From NCBI GenBank assembly GCA_030539335.1, contig JAUNSG010000005.1:124001-188000 (forward strand): a stretch of DNA of 64,000 nt, written 5' to 3'. The stretch comes from Eubacteriales bacterium. GTDB taxonomy: Bacteria; Bacillota; Clostridia; Oscillospirales; Butyricicoccaceae. The notes below the pieces were generated by a model. The model was given only the letters and a program-made list of their open reading frames with translations. It ran no database searches and was not told where the DNA came from. The translations under genes and the position numbers were made by a program. Below, in pieces: positions 1 through 8,398 of the stretch (the first letter of the stretch is position 1; every line of letters starts with the position of its first letter).

Positions 1-1
1 C

Positions 2-1057
2 CTGCAGAAGGCCGGCCATCGCCCGATCGCGCTGATCGGCGGCGGTACGACCATGATCGGCGATCCGACCGGAAAAGCGGATATGCGCAAAATGCTGACG
101 GTGGAAGAGATCGACCACAATGCCGAGTGCTTCCGCAAACAGATGCGAGGTCTGGTCGATTTTGAGAACGGTTCGGCACTGATGATTAACAATGCCGACT
201 GGATTCGCAAATTCAACTACATCGATTTTATGCGCGAGGTCGGCGTTCATTTCTCGGTCAACCGTATGCTGACGGCGGAATGCTATAAGAGCCGTCTGGA
301 AAAAGGCCTGAGTTTCCTGGAATTCAACTATATGCTACTGCAGAGCTATGACTTCCTGTATCTGTACCGCAATGAAGATTGTCATCTGGAGCTTGGCGGA
401 GATGACCAGTGGTCGAATATCATCAACGGTGCGGACTTGATTCGCCGTGTTGAGGGCAAGGACGATGCCTATGGTCTGACCTTTACGCTTCTGACCACCT
501 CAGATGGCAAGAAGATGGGCAAGACAGAGCGCGGTGCGGTTTGGCTCGATCCGGAGAAGACCTCTCCATACGATTTCTTCCAGTACTGGAGAAACATCAA
601 TGATGCGGATGTCATCCGTGTCATGAAAATGCTGACCTTTATGACGCTGGACGAGATTGCGGAATACGAAAAGCTGGAGGGCGCTGGCCTCAACAAGGCT
701 AAGGAAAAGCTGGCGTATGAGATCACGGCGATGGTCCATGGCAAGGACGAAGCGGATAAGGCACTGGCTGCGGCAAAGGCTGTTTTCGCCGGCGGCGCAG
801 CGTCTGGTGACATGCCGACCACCGTACTGTCTGCGGACGATCTGACGGATGGCTCGATTGGTGTCCTTGATATCCTGGTCAAGTGCGGTCTTGTAAAGTC
901 CAAGGGCGAGGGCAGACGTGTCATCCAGCAGGGCGGTCTGACTATCAATGACAGTAAAGTCACCGATGTCTATGCTTCCTACGAGGAAAGTGCATTTGCC
1001 GGCGACGGCATGATTGTCAAGAAGGGTAAGAAAACCTTCCACAAGGTAACACGGTAA
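2..1057 (+). CDS. tyrS: Tyrosyl-tRNA synthetase, 5' end outside window
   Basis: Charges tRNA(Tyr) with tyrosine in the cytoplasm. The reading frame is open to the window edge and already in the class I Rossmann fold ([15 protein letters not shown]), so only the extreme N-terminus is missing. Visible landmarks are the GDPTGK loop, the tyrosine/ATP site ([10 protein letters not shown]), the KMSKS-type signal as KMGKTE, and a C-terminal S4-like RNA-binding domain ([19 protein letters not shown]) ending in [10 protein letters not shown]. These identify the bacterial TyrS family with high certainty. A strong terminator follows directly, so it ends its transcription unit. Any T-box leader would lie upstream of the window. 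Confidence 0.97.
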   Translation: MQKAGHRPIALIGGGTTMIGDPTGKADMRKMLTVEEIDHNAECFRKQMRGLVDFENGSALMINNADWIRKFNYIDFMREVGVHFSVNRMLTAECYKSRLEKGLSFLEFNYMLLQSYDFLYLYRNEDCHLELGGDDQWSNIINGADLIRRVEGKDDAYGLTFTLLTTSDGKKMGKTERGAVWLDPEKTSPYDFFQYWRNINDADVIRVMKMLTFMTLDEIAEYEKLEGAGLNKAKEKLAYEITAMVHGKDEADKALAAAKAVFAGGAASGDMPTTVLSADDLTDGSIGVLDILVKCGLVKSKGEGRRVIQQGGLTINDSKVTDVYASYEESAFAGDGMIVKKGKKTFHKVTR

Positions 1058-1062
1058 TTTTC

Positions 1063-1103
1063 TCCCCTGTGAGCAATTCTGGATCGGCTCACAGGGGATT
1101 TTT
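1063..1103 (+). terminator. Rho-independent terminator of tyrS
   Basis: A 12-bp perfect inverted repeat (TCCCCTGTGAGC / GCTCACAGGGGA) separated by 12 nt is followed by TTTTT. It lies a few bases after the tyrS stop. Confidence 0.9.
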
Positions 1104-1145
1104 CTGTAGAATGCGACAATTTTTTGTTGTTCTAATGCGGATTCC

Positions 1146-1174
1146 TTGATTCTGATGCCGATGTGCGATATAAT
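1146..1174 (+). promoter_or_regulatory. Sigma-A-type promoter for the wecG-thyX-tmk unit
   Basis: TTGATT (1146-1151) and TATAAT (1169-1174) are separated by 17 bp, downstream of the tyrS terminator and about 65 bp upstream of the next start codon. Confidence 0.7.
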
Positions 1175-1239
1175 ATAGTGATTCATTTTGTTTCCATAAG
1201 CAATAGACTATGTGAAACAGTAAATCACAGGAGGCTCCT

Positions 1240-1977
1240 ATGAGCAAGGTTTCTATTATGGGGGTAAACTTCGACGCTATTTCCAAAGCGGAAGCGGTCG
1301 AACGGGCGATGCAGCTGCTGCGCGAGCAGCGCAAGGGCTATGTTGTCACCCCGAATTCGGAAATTGTATATATGGCAAAGGATGATCCGGAGCTGATCGG
1401 GCTGTTAAATGGAGCGTCGTTGGCGCTGCCGGATGGCGTTGGCATCCTACATGCGGCAAAAATTCTGGGAAAGCCGATTTACGAGAAGGTTGCCGGTGTG
1501 GAGTTTGCGGTCGATCTGCTTGCCGAAATGGCAAAAGAAAACCGCAGCCTGTATCTGCTCGGCGCCAAACCGGGCGTCGCCCGCAAAGCGGCAGAGAATC
1601 TGGTCAAGCGGTTTCCAGGCTTGAAAATCTCCGGATGCCATGACGGTTATTTTACGGAGGAGCAGGACGTTGTCGATACGATCAACGCATCCGGCCATAC
1701 CGATGTGGTGTTTGTCTGTCTCGGAGCACCGAAGCAGGAGCGCTTTATCCACCAGCATATGCAGGAGATCAATGCGACATTGTTTTGCGGCTTGGGCGGC
1801 TCACTGGATATCTATGCGGGGACAGCACAACGTGCGCCAAAATTTTATGTTGACCACGGTTTGGAATGGCTTTACCGCCTGAAGCAAGAGCCGTGGCGTG
1901 CCAAGCGCATGTCAAAGCTGCCACTGTTTTTGCTGCGCGCGATGAAATGTAAGGTTACAGGAAAGGAAACACCATGA
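1240..1977 (+). CDS. WecG/TagA/CpsF family glycosyltransferase
   Basis: A 245-residue GT26-family glycosyltransferase. Relatives transfer N-acetylmannosamine or related sugars to a lipid-linked GlcNAc in teichoic acid, enterobacterial common antigen or capsule synthesis, at the cytoplasmic face of the membrane. The family pattern is visible: VTPNSEIVYMAKDDPEL near the N-terminus, LPDGVGILHAAKILG, LYLLGAKPGVA, the DVVFVCLGAPKQERF block, and the FCGLGGSLDIYAGTAQRAP block, with a basic C-terminus (WRAKRM) suited to membrane binding. The start has a GGAGG site about 6 nt upstream. The gene overlaps thyX by 4 nt (ATGA). Its sugar specificity cannot be read from the sequence. Confidence 0.88.
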   Translation: MSKVSIMGVNFDAISKAEAVERAMQLLREQRKGYVVTPNSEIVYMAKDDPELIGLLNGASLALPDGVGILHAAKILGKPIYEKVAGVEFAVDLLAEMAKENRSLYLLGAKPGVARKAAENLVKRFPGLKISGCHDGYFTEEQDVVDTINASGHTDVVFVCLGAPKQERFIHQHMQEINATLFCGLGGSLDIYAGTAQRAPKFYVDHGLEWLYRLKQEPWRAKRMSKLPLFLLRAMKCKVTGKETP

Positions 1978-2750
1978 ACGTAAAACTGATTGCCCATACA
2001 CCGCTTCCGGAAAAGGTCATTTCGGCAGCGGCAAAGAATTGCTATTCTGCCGCAGATGTGGATACGCTGATGGAGGGTCTGACGGAAGAAAAGACCGAAT
2101 CCTTTCTGACCATGCTGACAGAGATCGGACATGCCAGCCCGATTGAGCATGCGTCGTTTACCTTTGCCATTGAGGGCGTGTCGCGTTCGCTTCTGGCGCA
2201 GATTACCCGCCACCGCATGGCGTCGTTCAGCGTACAGTCCCAGCGCTATGTAAGGGAAAACGCCTTTGAGTATGTGGTTCCGCATGAGATCGCAGACAAT
2301 CCGGAGGCCGCCGCACTGTTTCGCAAAGCGATGGCAGATGATCAGGAGACCTATGAAAAGCTGACGGAACTTCTGATGGAGAAGCACACAAAAACATTTC
2401 TGGCGGAAGGATGTTCCGAAAAGCAGGCGAAGCAGAAGGCGCAGAAAAAGGCCATCGAGGATGCACGCTACGTACTTCCCAATGCCTGTACGACAAAAAT
2501 TGTCATGACCGCCAACGCGCGTTCGCTGCATAACTTCTTCCAGCTCCGCTGCTGCAACCGTGCACAGTGGGAAATCCGTGAGCTGGCGGAGGAGATGTAT
2601 CGTCTGGTCTATGCCGTTGCACCGACGCTGTTCCGCCATGCTGGACCATCCTGTACGTGTGGTGCCTGTACCGAGGGCAAGATGACCTGCGGTAAGATGG
2701 CAGAGGTCCGCGAAAAGTATCAGAAAATTCGTGAGGAAATGGGACGATGA
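1974..2750 (+). CDS. thyX: Flavin-dependent thymidylate synthase
   Basis: Makes dTMP from dUMP using methylene-tetrahydrofolate and reduced FAD. The ThyX signature RHRxxSxxxxSxRY is present as RHRMASFSVQSQRYV, with HASPIEHASFTF before it and NARSLHNFFQLRCCNRAQWEIR after it, the substrate-binding block of the family. At 258 residues it is a typical full-length ThyX. The C-terminal tail carries four clustered cysteines (CTCGACTEGKMTCGK), which could bind a metal or form a redox site; I do not know a demonstrated role. The gene overlaps its neighbours by 4 nt on both sides, so it is translationally coupled to tmk, which performs the next step (dTMP to dTDP). Confidence 0.95.
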   Translation: MNVKLIAHTPLPEKVISAAAKNCYSAADVDTLMEGLTEEKTESFLTMLTEIGHASPIEHASFTFAIEGVSRSLLAQITRHRMASFSVQSQRYVRENAFEYVVPHEIADNPEAAALFRKAMADDQETYEKLTELLMEKHTKTFLAEGCSEKQAKQKAQKKAIEDARYVLPNACTTKIVMTANARSLHNFFQLRCCNRAQWEIRELAEEMYRLVYAVAPTLFRHAGPSCTCGACTEGKMTCGKMAEVREKYQKIREEMGR

Positions 2751-3409
2751 AAGGAAAACTGATTGTTCTGGAGGGCACAGATGCTTCTGGAAAGTCGACA
2801 CAGTTTGCCCGTCTGTGTCAGTATTGCGATGACCGGCAGATCGAATACCGCCGCTTGGTATTTCCACGGTATCACGAAGAATCCTCTGCGTTGATCCGCA
2901 TGTACCTTGGCGGTGAGTTTGGTTCTCATCCGGATGATGTTTCCGCTTATGCGGCATCCACATTCTTTGCGGTCGATCGCTTTGCATCGTATCGCAAGGA
3001 ATGGAAAGACTATTATGAAAACGGCGGCTTGATTCTGGCGGATCGCTATACAACCTCCAACGCGATCCATCAGGCATCCAAGCTGGAGGGAACCGAACAG
3101 AAAGCTTTTTTGGAGTGGCTGTTTGATTTTGAATACCGTATTATGGGGCTTCCGGCGCCGGATCACGTGTTCTTTTTGGACATGCCGACCGAAGCTGTCC
3201 ATGAATTGTTAATCCACCGGGAGGGGAAGGAGATCGACATACACGAAAAAGATATCCCCTATTTAAAACGTTGTTATGATACGGCCTCGGCGTTGGCAGA
3301 ACGCTTTGGCTGGGAGCGGATCCGCTGTACTGAAAACGGTGCGATTCGGCCGATTGAGGAAATCTCGGCTGATCTGACGAACGGTGTTTCCGCTTTACTA
3401 AGAAAGTAA
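2747..3409 (+). CDS. tmk: Thymidylate kinase
   Basis: Phosphorylates dTMP to dTDP. The 220-residue protein opens with the P-loop EGTDASGKSTQ, then the substrate region LVFPRYHEESSALIRMYL, a DRF motif and LADRYTTSNAIHQ, followed by a predicted LID region around EGKEIDIHEKD. The GTDASGKST variant is common in clostridial Tmk. The ATGA overlap with thyX links synthesis and activation of dTMP in one transcript. Length and motifs support a functional enzyme. Confidence 0.93.
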   Translation: MKGKLIVLEGTDASGKSTQFARLCQYCDDRQIEYRRLVFPRYHEESSALIRMYLGGEFGSHPDDVSAYAASTFFAVDRFASYRKEWKDYYENGGLILADRYTTSNAIHQASKLEGTEQKAFLEWLFDFEYRIMGLPAPDHVFFLDMPTEAVHELLIHREGKEIDIHEKDIPYLKRCYDTASALAERFGWERIRCTENGAIRPIEEISADLTNGVSALLRK

Positions 3410-3426
3410 GGTGCAATTTAAATTTT

Positions 3427-4380
3427 ATGCTGAATTTTCGGCCAATTACCCTGCAAGATAAAGAAGAAGTTCAAAAGTATTTCAATCCGGAAGGGATTCA
3501 GATCTGTGAATATTGCTTTACCGATCTGTTTATCTGGAAGGATCATTACGACACGGAAATTTGTTTCCAGGATGATTTTTTATTTGTCCGTATGAAGACC
3601 TTCCCGGACAAGGTTCCGATGTATCTCATGCCGATCGGTTTCGGCGATCTGGAAAAAGCCTGCCATACGGTGATGGCAGACGCAGACGAACGCGGAGAGG
3701 AATGTCTTATCTGTTCGATTCCGGAGGAGAAAATTCCGGAAATGAACCGGATTCTTTCCGATGACTATGAGATCAAGCTGCTGGATGGCTGTTGGGATTA
3801 TATTTACAAAACAGAAAAGATACAGACCTTTTCCGGCAAGAAACTACAGTCCAAACGGAATTTTATCAACCGTTTCTGCAAGCAGTATGACGGCCATTGG
3901 TCGTATGAGGATATTACGGATGAGAATACCGATGATGCCTATCAACTGCATCTGAAATGGTGCGAGGAGGATGCCAGTGCATGTGCCAAAGGCATGATGT
4001 ATTCCGGCGAAACCTGTGCGGTTCGCATCGCATTGGACAATCGGGAGGCGCTCGGCCTGCATGGCGGACTGCTTCGCTTAGACGATGAGCCGATTGCATT
4101 TACCCTGGGTTCTCCGGCCAATCGGGACACTTATATCATTCAAATTGAGAAGGCAGATTCACAGATTCCGGGAGCCTATCCCATGATCGCACAGCAATTT
4201 GCACAGCATAACTGCACGGACTATGCGTATATCAATCGGGAAGAGGATCTCGGCAAGGAGGGTCTGCGCAAGTCGAAAAAATCCTATCGGCCAGTCAAGA
4301 TGGCCGGAAAATATACTGCAGTCCGCAAAGATACCAAGCGGTTTGCAGACTGGGAGTCCGTAAAACTGGAGGAACTATGA
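3427..4380 (+). CDS. DUF2156 (GNAT-fold) protein
   Basis: A 317-residue protein of the DUF2156 type, distantly related to the acyl-/aminoacyl-transferase fold at the C-terminus of phosphatidylglycerol lysyltransferases. Consistent features are the N-terminal FRPITLQDKEEVQKYF, the central SGKKLQSKRNFINRF block and the C-terminal YAYINREEDLGKEGLRKSKKSYRPVKM, which gives the typical end of the GNAT core. No membrane segment is visible, so it is cytoplasmic. Substrate unknown. It starts 17 nt after tmk and overlaps the next gene, also a GNAT, by 4 nt, so the two are probably coexpressed. Confidence 0.8.
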   Translation: MLNFRPITLQDKEEVQKYFNPEGIQICEYCFTDLFIWKDHYDTEICFQDDFLFVRMKTFPDKVPMYLMPIGFGDLEKACHTVMADADERGEECLICSIPEEKIPEMNRILSDDYEIKLLDGCWDYIYKTEKIQTFSGKKLQSKRNFINRFCKQYDGHWSYEDITDENTDDAYQLHLKWCEEDASACAKGMMYSGETCAVRIALDNREALGLHGGLLRLDDEPIAFTLGSPANRDTYIIQIEKADSQIPGAYPMIAQQFAQHNCTDYAYINREEDLGKEGLRKSKKSYRPVKMAGKYTAVRKDTKRFADWESVKLEEL

Positions 4381-5204
4381 TTCGATTCGCTGAGCCGGAA
4401 GATTCTGCTGCGGTAATCGATCTCTGGAATCGCTGTTTTGGCGATGACCGTGCGTTTACCGACTGGTTTTTCCAAAATCGCTATTGTCCGGAGGATACGC
4501 TGTTGTATCTGGACGGGGATACACTTTGTGCCATGGTACAGATGTTGCCCTATCAACTGCAAAAAGCGTCGGAAACTGTTGCAGTCACTTATATTTACGG
4601 CGCTTGTACCGCACCGGAATACCGGCGCAGAGGACGGATGGCAGAGCTGCTTCAGGAATCCTTCCGCCTCGATCAGCAGAAGGGAAGAGCCGCATCCATT
4701 TTGATTCCTGCGGAACCCTGGTTGTTTGGTTTTTATAAAAAATATGGCTATGACACAGCTTTTTGGGTTTCCAACCAACAGCTTGAAGCCGATCCGCAGG
4801 CAACGATTGTGGGCGAAATCCGTCCGTTGACGGATGCGGATTGTGCAGCGCTGGATCACGTGTATCGCAATTGTCTGACGGCGCCGTATCTCTGCCGTAC
4901 CGCAAAGGACTGGGAGAAACAGCTCCAGATGTTCCGTGATTTGGGCGGAATGGCGCTTGGATGGTATGCCGCAGACGGGCAGGAACTGATGGGGTATGCG
5001 TTTCTTTGGAAAAACGACGATGGTCTGTGGGCACAGGAGCTGATGGGGCAGCACCGCGAAACCATGATACAAATGATTTTGCAATATTGCCATGCGGATT
5101 CGATGAAGGTGACATTCCCTGGCACAGAGCAGCGTTTGGGCTGCATTCACTATCACGATAATTCTCCGGTCGAACCGGGATATTTTAACTTATTATTTAA
5201 CTGA
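4377..5204 (+). CDS. GNAT family N-acetyltransferase
   Basis: A 275-residue GNAT protein. The acetyl-CoA binding motif A is visible as IYGACTAPEYRRRGRMAELLQE, the classic R-x-x-G-x-G/A pattern, followed by ILIPAEPWLFGFYKKYGYD, where the family usually has its F-Y-x-K-x-G-F/Y motif. The C-terminal half looks like a second, diverged domain of the Eis-like or two-domain type. Acceptor unknown. It overlaps the preceding DUF2156 gene (ATGA). Confidence 0.85.
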   Translation: MIRFAEPEDSAAVIDLWNRCFGDDRAFTDWFFQNRYCPEDTLLYLDGDTLCAMVQMLPYQLQKASETVAVTYIYGACTAPEYRRRGRMAELLQESFRLDQQKGRAASILIPAEPWLFGFYKKYGYDTAFWVSNQQLEADPQATIVGEIRPLTDADCAALDHVYRNCLTAPYLCRTAKDWEKQLQMFRDLGGMALGWYAADGQELMGYAFLWKNDDGLWAQELMGQHRETMIQMILQYCHADSMKVTFPGTEQRLGCIHYHDNSPVEPGYFNLLFN

Positions 5205-5221
5205 AATGGGAGGATAGACAA

Positions 5222-5761
5222 ATGGTTTATGTACTTTTAGTCGATGGTTATGAAGATACGGAAATGATTGCTCCGCTGGATATGCTGTCCCGTGGCAATA
5301 TTCCGGTAACCCGTGTTGGTGTAATGGGAAAGACGGTTACCAGTAAGCTTGGCATTGTAACAGAAGCGGATATTACAGCCGATGAGGTCGATTTTTCCGA
5401 CTGTGAGATGGTATTTTTGCCGGGTGGCCCGGGAACGCAGAATTATTATGAAAAGCCAATTGTCGATCAGGCTCTGGCTTATGCATCTGCAAACGATTGT
5501 TACATCGCGGCCATCTGTGCGGCACCGTCCGTACTGGCTGCCAAGGGATTGCTGCATGGCAAGAAGGCTTGCTGCCACTATACGGTAAATGACAAGATGG
5601 GCGATGCCAACTTGCAGAATCAGCTTGTCTGTGTGGATGGTAAAATCATCACCGGCCGCGGCGCTGCCGCTTCGATTGACTTTGGCCTGACGCTGGTTGC
5701 CGAGCTGCGCGGGCAGGAGACTGCGGATAGAATTAAGCACGGCATTTGCTATGCAGACTAA
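5222..5761 (+). CDS. DJ-1/PfpI family protein
   Basis: A 179-residue class I glutamine-amidotransferase-like protein of the DJ-1 type. The reactive cysteine elbow is visible as AAICAAPSVLA, preceded by FLPGGPGTQNY and followed by GKKACCHYTVND and ITGRGAAASIDFGLTLV, the standard DJ-1 order. Relatives act as glyoxalase/deglycase-like or redox-responsive proteins; which applies is unknown. A good GGAGG site precedes the ATG. Its last codons overlap the start of the next gene (ATG inside the TGC TAT GCA end). Confidence 0.88.
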   Translation: MVYVLLVDGYEDTEMIAPLDMLSRGNIPVTRVGVMGKTVTSKLGIVTEADITADEVDFSDCEMVFLPGGPGTQNYYEKPIVDQALAYASANDCYIAAICAAPSVLAAKGLLHGKKACCHYTVNDKMGDANLQNQLVCVDGKIITGRGAAASIDFGLTLVAELRGQETADRIKHGICYAD

Positions 5762-6308
5762 AGCCCGGCTTCGTCGGGAGCTTTTGCGCCAGCGGCGACA
5801 GATGCCTTTGGCAGAAAAGCAACGGATGGAGTGCGCCATCACGCAGAAGCTGCTGCATATGGATCGCTTTGTGGAGGCACAGACGGTCTTTGTATACTAT
5901 TCTACGGATGAGGAGATATCCACACGAGATATCCTCACGGCCTGTTGGGAACAGGGAAAGACCGTTTGCTTGCCGAAATGCCTGCCGGGACATCGGATGG
6001 CGGCGCGTGAAGTTCGGGCTTTGCACGACCTGACCGAGCAGACCTATGGTATCCCAGAGCCAGGGGCACATTGTGTTGCGATTCCGCCGGAACAGCTGGA
6101 TCTCTGTATCGTTCCGGCTTTGGCCTGTGATCGGGCAGGGTATCGCCTTGGATATGGCGGAGGGTTTTACGATCGTTTTTTGCTCCGCACCCGGGGAACA
6201 ACCGTTGCGCTGTGCGCTGCAAAGCGTCTGTTTGATCGGCTCCCGGTGGAAGAGTTCGACATTCCCTGCCAATGCATTATTACAGAAAATGAGGTGTGGA
6301 ATCTTTGA
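5751..6308 (+). CDS. 5-formyltetrahydrofolate cyclo-ligase
   Basis: Converts 5-formyl-THF to 5,10-methenyl-THF using ATP. The 185-residue protein starts MQTKARLRRELLRQRR, the usual basic N-terminus, and carries the diagnostic YRLGYGGGFYDRFL motif near the C-terminus. The start at 5751 lies inside the end of the DJ-1 gene; longer in-frame versions would overlap that gene more and have no family counterpart. It is folate-linked like thyX upstream and folC further along. It runs into the CPBP gene with stop/start overlap (TTGA). Confidence 0.92.
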   Translation: MQTKARLRRELLRQRRQMPLAEKQRMECAITQKLLHMDRFVEAQTVFVYYSTDEEISTRDILTACWEQGKTVCLPKCLPGHRMAAREVRALHDLTEQTYGIPEPGAHCVAIPPEQLDLCIVPALACDRAGYRLGYGGGFYDRFLLRTRGTTVALCAAKRLFDRLPVEEFDIPCQCIITENEVWNL

Positions 6309-7210
6309 AAATACAATTGAAACAGAAACAAATGTGGCTGCCAGGTATGGCCCTGCTGCTGTCGTTCCTTTTGCTGATCGGCTGTGGCATTGTGTTTGAT
6401 TATCTGTTTTCCCGATTCCCCGCAGTGGGCGTCATCATCGACGAGCTGCTTGCCTTTGGTCTTCCGGCGCTGCTTCTCTATTTGCTGCGTGAGGAACGTT
6501 TTCCGGTATATCCTCGCCTAAAACGGCGGAAGGGATATTATCTGCAATATTTCGGCTTTACGGTAAAGTTTGCACTGATGATTTCTTTGCTTTCTTTTCT
6601 GGCAAACCTGCTGATTTATGTGATGACCGGCAGCTCACAGATTTCGCTTAACAGTGTTATTTCGGCCTCTTCTGTTGGCAGTAAATATAGTCTGCTTACT
6701 TTTGTTGCCATTGTGATAATACCGCCGATTGTGGAGGAAATCTTCCTTCGCGGTATGCTGTTTTCCGTGATGGAAAATGTTGCGGGAACCGGATTGTGTA
6801 TCTTTATGAGTGGACTTTGCTTCGCTTTTCTCCATGCCGATCTATTCAATTTTGTCGGTCCATTTATCGCAGGGTGTGCATATGCATTTCTCAGCTATTC
6901 GTTTGACTCTCTTTGGCCGGCAATTATTGCACATTTTATTAATAACCTGTATTATTATATTATCAACCATCTGGTCACGCTGTACAGTTCCTTTGGCATC
7001 TGGCAGTATTTCACGTTTATCAATGTGATCCTGTTTTTGGTTATGCTGTATTTTACTCTCCGTTCGTTGGAGATCCAGATTCAGCATAATAAGCTGCTCA
7101 AATTCCGACCGGGACGAGCACGGCTGCGCGACTGTATTTCGGATCTGATTGGAAATCCAGGATTCTTTATCTTTGTCGTAGCTTTTTTCTTTACGATTAT
7201 TTTTACATAA
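6305..7210 (+). CDS. CPBP family intramembrane metalloprotease
   Basis: A polytopic membrane protein of about 301 residues with the CPBP (CAAX protease/bacteriocin-processing) motifs: EEIFLRGMLF (glutamate pair plus Arg), FAFLHAD, and a final HFINN, which supply metal ligands in this family. About eight hydrophobic segments are visible. I place the start at TTG 6305 because GAGGTG sits 8 nt upstream; GTG at 6296 is the alternative. Its target is unknown; bacterial members have been linked to peptide processing, immunity or membrane proteostasis. Confidence 0.85.
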   Translation: MKIQLKQKQMWLPGMALLLSFLLLIGCGIVFDYLFSRFPAVGVIIDELLAFGLPALLLYLLREERFPVYPRLKRRKGYYLQYFGFTVKFALMISLLSFLANLLIYVMTGSSQISLNSVISASSVGSKYSLLTFVAIVIIPPIVEEIFLRGMLFSVMENVAGTGLCIFMSGLCFAFLHADLFNFVGPFIAGCAYAFLSYSFDSLWPAIIAHFINNLYYYIINHLVTLYSSFGIWQYFTFINVILFLVMLYFTLRSLEIQIQHNKLLKFRPGRARLRDCISDLIGNPGFFIFVVAFFFTIIFT

Positions 7211-7278
7211 GAATTACATCAGCTTCGTAAAAAACAAAATTTCGTTTTTTGTCAAGCGAAAAAGAAAGGATATTGATT

Positions 7279-8382
7279 ATGAACCATTCTGAACAGCAAA
7301 TGCCCAATCAAAATCAGCCGCCAAAGAAAAGGAAAAAAAAGAGCAATTCATTGCTGAATTCTCTCCTTTATCTGGTTATTGTTCTGCTCGTTTCTGTCAT
7401 TCTGGCCTCTGCCATTATTGTCCTTGGCAATGATCTGTTTGCTTTGACAAAGCCTGATCAGGAGGTTCATGTCACAATTCCGGAAAATGCTACCACCGGT
7501 GAGGTCGCGACTATTCTGGCAGACAATGGTATTATTGACCACAAGTACTTTTTCCGTCTGTTTGTTTCGTTTTCTACCCGCCATGTCAAGTATAATGCCG
7601 GAGAATATGATTTGAATCAATCGATGGACTATCGTGAGGTTCTCGGTACGATTCGTATTTCTCCGAATTCGGTTATCCAAATCACGATCCCAGAAGGATA
7701 TTCCATTGAGCAGATCAAAGAAACCATTCTGAAGGCCGGTTTGAGTAATGAAAAGGAACTGACCACGGCGCTCAAGGAAGCTGATTTTGACTGCGAGCAT
7801 CTGCCGGAGGATCTTGGAAACGACGAAAACCGCCTGGAGGGCTATCTCTTCCCGGACACCTATGAGTTCTATATGAGTGACAGTGCGGAAACAATTCTCG
7901 GCAAAATGGTTGATAACTTTGAAACCAAAGTTACTGACAGCAGCAAGCGCAAGGCCATTGTGGATGTCTGTGCGGACAGCGGTATGTCTTTGGATGAGGT
8001 CATGACGATCGCCTCCATGATCCAGAAGGAAGCGGCATCCAATGATGAGATGAAGCGCATTTCCGGTGTTATTTACAATCGTCTGAATAATACGGCTGAG
8101 TTCCCGTATTTGAACATTGATGCGACAATCCAGTATGTCTGCGGACACTCTGGCGCCCTGACCAAGGAAGACCTCCAGATTGACAGCCCGTACAATACCT
8201 ATACAAACAAGGGTCTGCCGCCTGGACCGATCTGCAATCCGGGTTATGCGGCGATTTATGCAGCAGCCCATCCGGAGGATCATAATTACTACTACTATGT
8301 GGCAAATTCCGATGGAACTGCGCATATCTTCTCGGAGACACTGGAAGAACACAATGCAGTTGTCGAAGAGGAACAAAAATAA
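7279..8382 (+). CDS. mltG: Endolytic murein transglycosylase MltG (YceG-like)
   Basis: Cleaves nascent peptidoglycan strands as they leave the synthase. A 367-residue protein with a short cytoplasmic tail rich in Lys, one transmembrane segment at about residues 30-55 (LLNSLLYLVIVLLVSVILASAIIVL), an extracellular LysM-like region (VTIPEGYSIEQIKETI), and the YceG catalytic domain with EGYLFPDTYEFY, the catalytic-glutamate region MIQKEAASNDEMKRISGVIYNRLN, and YNTYTNKGLPPGPICNPG. The AAAGAAAGGA site precedes ATG 7279. MltG followed by U32 genes near alaS resembles the mltG-yrrM-yrrN-yrrO order of Bacillus. Confidence 0.95.
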   Translation: MNHSEQQMPNQNQPPKKRKKKSNSLLNSLLYLVIVLLVSVILASAIIVLGNDLFALTKPDQEVHVTIPENATTGEVATILADNGIIDHKYFFRLFVSFSTRHVKYNAGEYDLNQSMDYREVLGTIRISPNSVIQITIPEGYSIEQIKETILKAGLSNEKELTTALKEADFDCEHLPEDLGNDENRLEGYLFPDTYEFYMSDSAETILGKMVDNFETKVTDSSKRKAIVDVCADSGMSLDEVMTIASMIQKEAASNDEMKRISGVIYNRLNNTAEFPYLNIDATIQYVCGHSGALTKEDLQIDSPYNTYTNKGLPPGPICNPGYAAIYAAAHPEDHNYYYYVANSDGTAHIFSETLEEHNAVVEEEQK

Positions 8383-8398
8383 GGAGAAATACGTCGTT

